Shown here: positions 60,546 through 64,000 of the stretch, piece after piece
Position numbering within the stretch: the stretch's first letter is position 1
Layout: each line of letters starts with the position of its first letter
Assembly (NCBI RefSeq): GCF_036785885.1
Contig: NC_092320.1
Span: 17,733,557 to 17,797,556, forward strand
DNA: 64,000 nucleotides
Source of the DNA: Coffea arabica
Lineage: Eukaryota; Streptophyta; Magnoliopsida; Gentianales; Rubiaceae
Reading direction: 5' to 3'
The notes under the pieces: generated by a model
The model's input: only the letters and a program-made list of their open reading frames with translations
What the model was told of the DNA's origin: nothing
Database searches by the model: none
Program-made: the position numbers and the translations under genes

Positions 60546-60920
60546 CTAGAAATTTCTCCCAGCTGCATCAGAAAATCCACCCATAGCACTTTCAATTGCT
60601 TTCCTCTGCTCTTCAACTTCTACTTCCATACGACCAGCAATTATCTGCAGAAACGGCAATTCTCCAATATTTCCTAATGTACTTTCCAGCACACGAGCTT
60701 TCTCTGGATGCCGATAAAAACATTTGAACAAATCATATATCTCATTCCTAAGTAGAATATTATTTGCTAAAACTCGATCTGCACCCCTCAACATCCCATT
60801 ATCTTCAGTATGGCCAGGCAAATTTCCCCGCACATCACTTAGTGATAACCGATTGAACATAACCTCAATACCTGGATGCAAATCACGCAATACTCCAATA
60901 CGATTATCAGTGTAACTCAT
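60546..60920 (-). CDS. Helitron antisense ORF A, 124 residues, unknown function
   Basis: ATG at 60920 (MSYTDNRIGVLRDL); the longer open frame upstream has no ATG. Core NNILLRNEIYDLFKCFYRHP, then ARVLESTLGNIGELPFLQII, AGRMEVEVEEQ, and a short C-terminal tail (AMGGFSDAAGRNF). It is paralogous to ORF B at 61656-62027. It is charged, with no membrane segment, signal peptide or Cys/His finger; predicted by eye to be mostly helical. The minus strand shows CTATATAAA at 60986-60978, about 60 bases upstream of the ATG, a possible TATA box. I do not recognise the family. It could be a DNA- or protein-binding accessory of the Helitron or a captured host fragment. Confidence 0.6.
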   Translation of the reverse strand: MSYTDNRIGVLRDLHPGIEVMFNRLSLSDVRGNLPGHTEDNGMLRGADRVLANNILLRNEIYDLFKCFYRHPEKARVLESTLGNIGELPFLQIIAGRMEVEVEEQRKAIESAMGGFSDAAGRNF

Positions 60921-61655
60921 CTTAAACCAAGAAAAAATCACAAACACAAATCACAATATACCAACCAAACTAACAAATTTATATAGAACAAGTACATCAT
61001 AAACCAAAAACAGACAAATACAAAAAACAAAAATATACTGTAGACATGTGAACCAAACAATAATAACAAACACATATATACCAGACAAAAAAGCACTATA
61101 CACACGTGAATCCCCTACTCTTTCTACGAACCAAAACAAAAGCAATCAATAGTCAACCTGTCTCATTACATTGTCCAAACATCTATATATGTGTTGCATG
61201 GAACAGCTGAAAATTAAGCAATCCAAACATCTTCAAACACAGACCTCTATCAATTTTATCATATCCAATCCAATATCCTACAATTATTCACCATTCATTA
61301 GTTCCAAATCTTATAGATAAACATCAGATAATATACTTCATTTTATTACGCATTTAATCCAGATGCAAATTTTCATACACATTCATCAGTTTACAGATAC
61401 AAATCTGTAAACACGTTCAATTCACAAGCTTTGCTTATTACTTTGCCGCATTTGTATATTCTTGGCAAACACAAGACACTCATACAAATCAAAACATTAG
61501 TACTTTATACAACAGACAGAAATACATATGACGCTACTTTATGTAGCAAATACACGATTATCATATCCTTCAGAAACTGACAAACACATCTTAATGCTTA
61601 AAAACCATACGCCAAACACCAAACTAACAAACACATTTTCCCAAACTCCAACTCC
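60921..61655. other. Spacer between antisense ORFs A and B
   Basis: AT rich with A-rich plus-strand runs; probably the promoter of ORF A and the 3' UTR of ORF B. No coding frame supported. Confidence 0.4.
60978..60986 (-). promoter_or_regulatory. Possible TATA box for antisense ORF A
   Basis: CTATATAAA on the minus strand, 58 bases upstream of ATG 60920. Confidence 0.4.
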
Positions 61656-62027
61656 TTAATCACTTTCGCCGCCCATGTCACTAGAAGATGGCGGACTGGG
61701 AAAGTAATACTTTTCTTCTAACACTTCCACCCTCATCCTGTTGGCAATCAACCCCAAGATAGGATAGCCTCTTCCAGTCCTAAGCGCAGCTTCCAAAACT
61801 GAAGCCCAATCATGATGCCTGTAAAGCTCTTTAAACAAATCACACAATTCATTTTTCAGCAAAACATTTGCCACCTGAGCTCGTGCAACCGGTTCTGCCG
61901 GACGATTCCGACAGCCATTTCCCATAGGATAAGCTGCTCCACGAACAACAGCTAGCTGATTAACCTCTTCGTCCACCTCTGGATAATATAGTTGAACAGT
62001 GGGAAATCTTGCGCTTCCGCTCGCCAT
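61656..62027 (-). CDS. Helitron antisense ORF B, 123 residues, unknown function
   Basis: ATG at 62027 (MASGSARFPTVQLYYPEV); the two codons before it open only at GTG. Core VANVLLKNELCDLFKELYRH, then WASVLEAALRTGRGYPIL and LIANRMRVEVLEE aligns without gaps to ORF A, with roughly half the core residues identical or alike. The C-terminus is Ser/Pro rich and acidic (SPPSSSDMGGESD). It has the same length and strand as its partner and is opposite to Rep and RPA. A TATATATTT box lies about 35-42 bases upstream. Conservation of the core between two diverged copies, both free of stops, argues for selection. Function unknown. Confidence 0.6.
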   Translation of the reverse strand: MASGSARFPTVQLYYPEVDEEVNQLAVVRGAAYPMGNGCRNRPAEPVARAQVANVLLKNELCDLFKELYRHHDWASVLEAALRTGRGYPILGLIANRMRVEVLEEKYYFPSPPSSSDMGGESD

Positions 62028-62059
62028 TTGCACACACTAACTATCTACAGACAAGTACC

Positions 62060-62069
62060 AAATATATAC
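62060..62069 (-). promoter_or_regulatory. Possible TATA box for antisense ORF B
   Basis: GTATATATTT on the minus strand, 33-42 bases upstream of ATG 62027. Confidence 0.4.
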
Positions 62070-62299
62070 TACTTCTCCCTATATCACCTTCAACTATGTA
62101 GGGAACAAACAATACTACACCCGTGAATTCCTGTACTTTTTACCCTCCTCCTACCCTGCAAATTACACGTCTGATACCACCTGCACACCAAAACATCTAG
62201 CTCCTATCCAAATGTCAAGACCAGATATATTCTAACACCGTCAACTAGCTGCCTTTCTACGCTAATACAACACGTAATAAGCATATAATAACTCAAACA

Positions 62300-63920
62300 T
62301 ATTATAAACATATAAAATATAAATACTAATATATAATTTAATTTAATAAATATAAAATATAATACTAATCTATATATACTAATACTAATTCACATATAAT
62401 TTAATAAATTTACATATGCACAGCACTAATAATAAACTCAATTTCTAAAATGTCCAAAAAAATCAAGAATTTAATTAAAATATTTAATTTAAAAAAACCG
62501 GATTGCTCGATTAGTACCATAACTTTTCCGACAAATTAAATAAAATTTTTGATGTGTTTAAATTAAATCAAACGTTTAAATCAAATGTTTAGATAAAATA
62601 TTAAAACATGTTTAATATTATCAAATGTGTTCATATTATCAAATTAAACACATTTTATATTATCAAATGTTTAAGTAAAATGTATTCTGGTTTCTAATAT
62701 AAAAAACCATCAATTGTGTTTAACTAATTTGCTATATATTTATTCAAACAATCACTAATTGCATTCTTAAATAACTTTTTAAAACCATTTTATTCAACAT
62801 ACAGATACAAAACTTTAGTACAATTACACCCTCTAATATATAATTTAATTTAATAAATATAAAATGTAATACTAATCTATATATAATTCAATAAACCTAT
62901 ATACAAATATAATATATACTAATTCTAATTCACATATAATTTAATAAATTTACATATGCACAGCACTAATAATAAACTCAACTTCTAAAATGTCCAAAAA
63001 AAATCAAGAATTTAATCAAAATATTTAATTTAAAAAAACCGGATTGCTCGATTATAATTGAAATTGTCAAGTCATCCATACCATAACTTTTCCGACAAAT
63101 TAAATAAAATTTTTAATGTGTTTAAATTAAACCAAACGTTTAAATCAAATGTTTAGATAAAATATTAAAACATGTTTAATATTATCAAATGTGTTCATAT
63201 TATCAAATTAAACACATTTTATATTATCAAATGTTTAAGTAAAATGTATTCTGGTTTCTAATATAAAAACCCATCAATTGTGTTTAAGTAATTTACTATA
63301 TATTTATTCAAACAATCACTAATTGCATTCTTAAATAACTTTTTAAAACCATTTTATTCAACATACAGATACAAAACTTTAGCACAATTACACTCTCTAA
63401 TATATAATTTAATTTAATAAATATAAAATATAATACTAATCTATATATAATTCAATAAACCTATATACAAATATAATATATACTAATACTAATTCACATA
63501 TAATTTAATAAATTTACATATGCACAGCACTAATAATAAACTCAATTTCTAACATGTCCAAAAAAAATCAAGAATTTAATTTAAAAAAACCCGATTGCTC
63601 AATTAGAATTGGAATTGTCAAGTCATCCATAGCATAACTTTTCCGACAAATTAAATAAAATTTTTAATGTGTTTAAATTAAATCAAACGTTTAAATCAAA
63701 TGTTTAGATAAAATATTAAAACATGTTTAATATTATCAAATGTGTTCATATTATCAAATTAAACACATTTTATATTATCAAATGTTTAAGTAAAATATAT
63801 TCTGGTTTCTAATATAAAAAACCATCAATTGAACAATCACTAATTGCATTCTTAAATAAGTTTTTAAAACCATTTTATTTAACATACAGATACAAAACTT
63901 TAGCACAATTACACTCTTTT
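62300..63920 (+). repeat. Triplicated Helitron 3' subterminal repeat
   Basis: Three tandem units of about 520-560 bp. Each contains ATATATAATTTAATTTAATA (near 62325, 62838, 63400), CATATGCACAGCACTAATAA, ACCGGATTGCTCGATTA or a close variant, CTTTTCCGACAAATTAAATA, and ends CAGATACAAAACTTTAG plus ACAATTACAC. The first unit lacks one short block (AATTGAAATTGTCAAG) that the later two share. The third unit runs straight into the terminal hairpin. Confidence 0.92.
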
Positions 63921-63928
63921 ACCTAGCG

Positions 63929-63945
63929 CCCGCGCATCGCGCGGG
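63929..63945 (+). terminator. Helitron 3' hairpin
   Basis: CCCGCGC ATC GCGCGGG: a perfect 7-bp GC stem with a 3-base loop, eight bases before CTAG. This matches the subterminal palindrome that serves as the Helitron transposition terminator. Confidence 0.92.
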
Positions 63946-63953
63946 ACACCTCC

Positions 63954-63957
63954 CTAG
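63954..63957 (+). other. Helitron 3' terminus CTAG
   Basis: ACACCTCCCTAG followed by T (63958). CTRR end with insertion before a T is the Helitron rule. The remaining 43 bases to the window end are host DNA. Confidence 0.9.
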
Positions 63958-64000
63958 TTCCAGAGAATTCTACCTACCTGAACCCTAAGCACCAAAGCAA

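Larger units (their letters stand above)
50125..63957 (+). mobile_element. Autonomous Helitron, apparently intact
   Basis: The plus strand encodes Rep-helicase (51229-57622) and an RPA70-like protein (57715-59826), the standard plant Helitron pair. The 3' end has a GC hairpin (63929-63945) followed by CTAG at 63954-63957 and a host T, as Helitrons require. Subterminal repeats link the two sides: a copy of the 3' repeat at 50125-50330 puts the left boundary at or before 50125. The true 5' TC end is not fixed. Two antisense small ORFs (60546-62027) are extra cargo. No stops or frameshifts were seen in Rep-helicase or in the RPA exons called. Confidence 0.85.

Noticed and set aside
60951-61145. 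Minus-strand hydrophobic frame upstream of antisense ORF A
   Set aside because: Low-complexity AT-rich translation without similarity; overlaps the putative promoter of ORF A.
1-64000. CRISPR arrays, rRNA or tRNA genes
   Set aside because: Looked for by eye; none seen. The direct repeats present are transposon or intron repeats without regular spacers.

Overview
The window is nuclear DNA from a flowering plant, most likely a eudicot. Single-copy plant genes with GT-AG introns alternate with AT-rich spacers full of plant-type transposable elements. I cannot name the species; several elements feel asterid-like, but that is only an impression.

Layout. (1) 1-8982: a decayed Ty3/gypsy LTR retrotransposon of Tat-like organisation on the minus strand. 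It has a 5' LTR, primer-binding site, broken gag, integrase and an antisense extra ORF. Its reverse transcriptase/RNase H block is inverted, and a foreign LTR-like tract sits in the protease region. (2) 10161-15175: a plant L1-type LINE (ORF1 tail, endonuclease, RT, zinc finger, RNase H) flanked by a near-perfect 17-bp target duplication. (3) 15859-18280: minus-strand SEN54, a tRNA-splicing endonuclease subunit, four exons. (4) 19919-28600: two F-box/DUF295 genes, the flanks of a third locus whose gene body is gone, and nested MITEs. (5) 30287-40444: minus-strand NUP93 nucleoporin, 15 exons. (6) 41670-45536: divergent MAM33/p32-type mitochondrial protein gene, three exons. (7) 45537-50124: AT-rich spacer with a TIR element and microsatellites. 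(8) About 50.1-63.957 kb: a large, apparently intact Helitron. It has a multi-exon Rep-helicase gene, an RPA70-like gene, two paralogous small antisense ORFs, a triplicated 3' subterminal repeat, a terminal GC hairpin and a CTAG terminus.

How the parts work together. SEN54, NUP93 and MAM33 are unrelated housekeeping genes for tRNA splicing, the nuclear pore and the mitochondrial matrix. The F-box genes are lineage-specific, fast-evolving members of a tandem family. The Helitron is the most complete mobile system: Rep nicks and joins DNA, the helicase unwinds it, and the RPA-like protein probably binds single strands. The two small antisense ORFs lie between the RPA gene and the 3' end and have no function I recognise; they are the best candidate for something undescribed. 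Exon coordinates were read by hand from reading frames and GT/AG (one GC) sites, and frame sums close for SEN54, NUP93, MAM33 and Rep-helicase.
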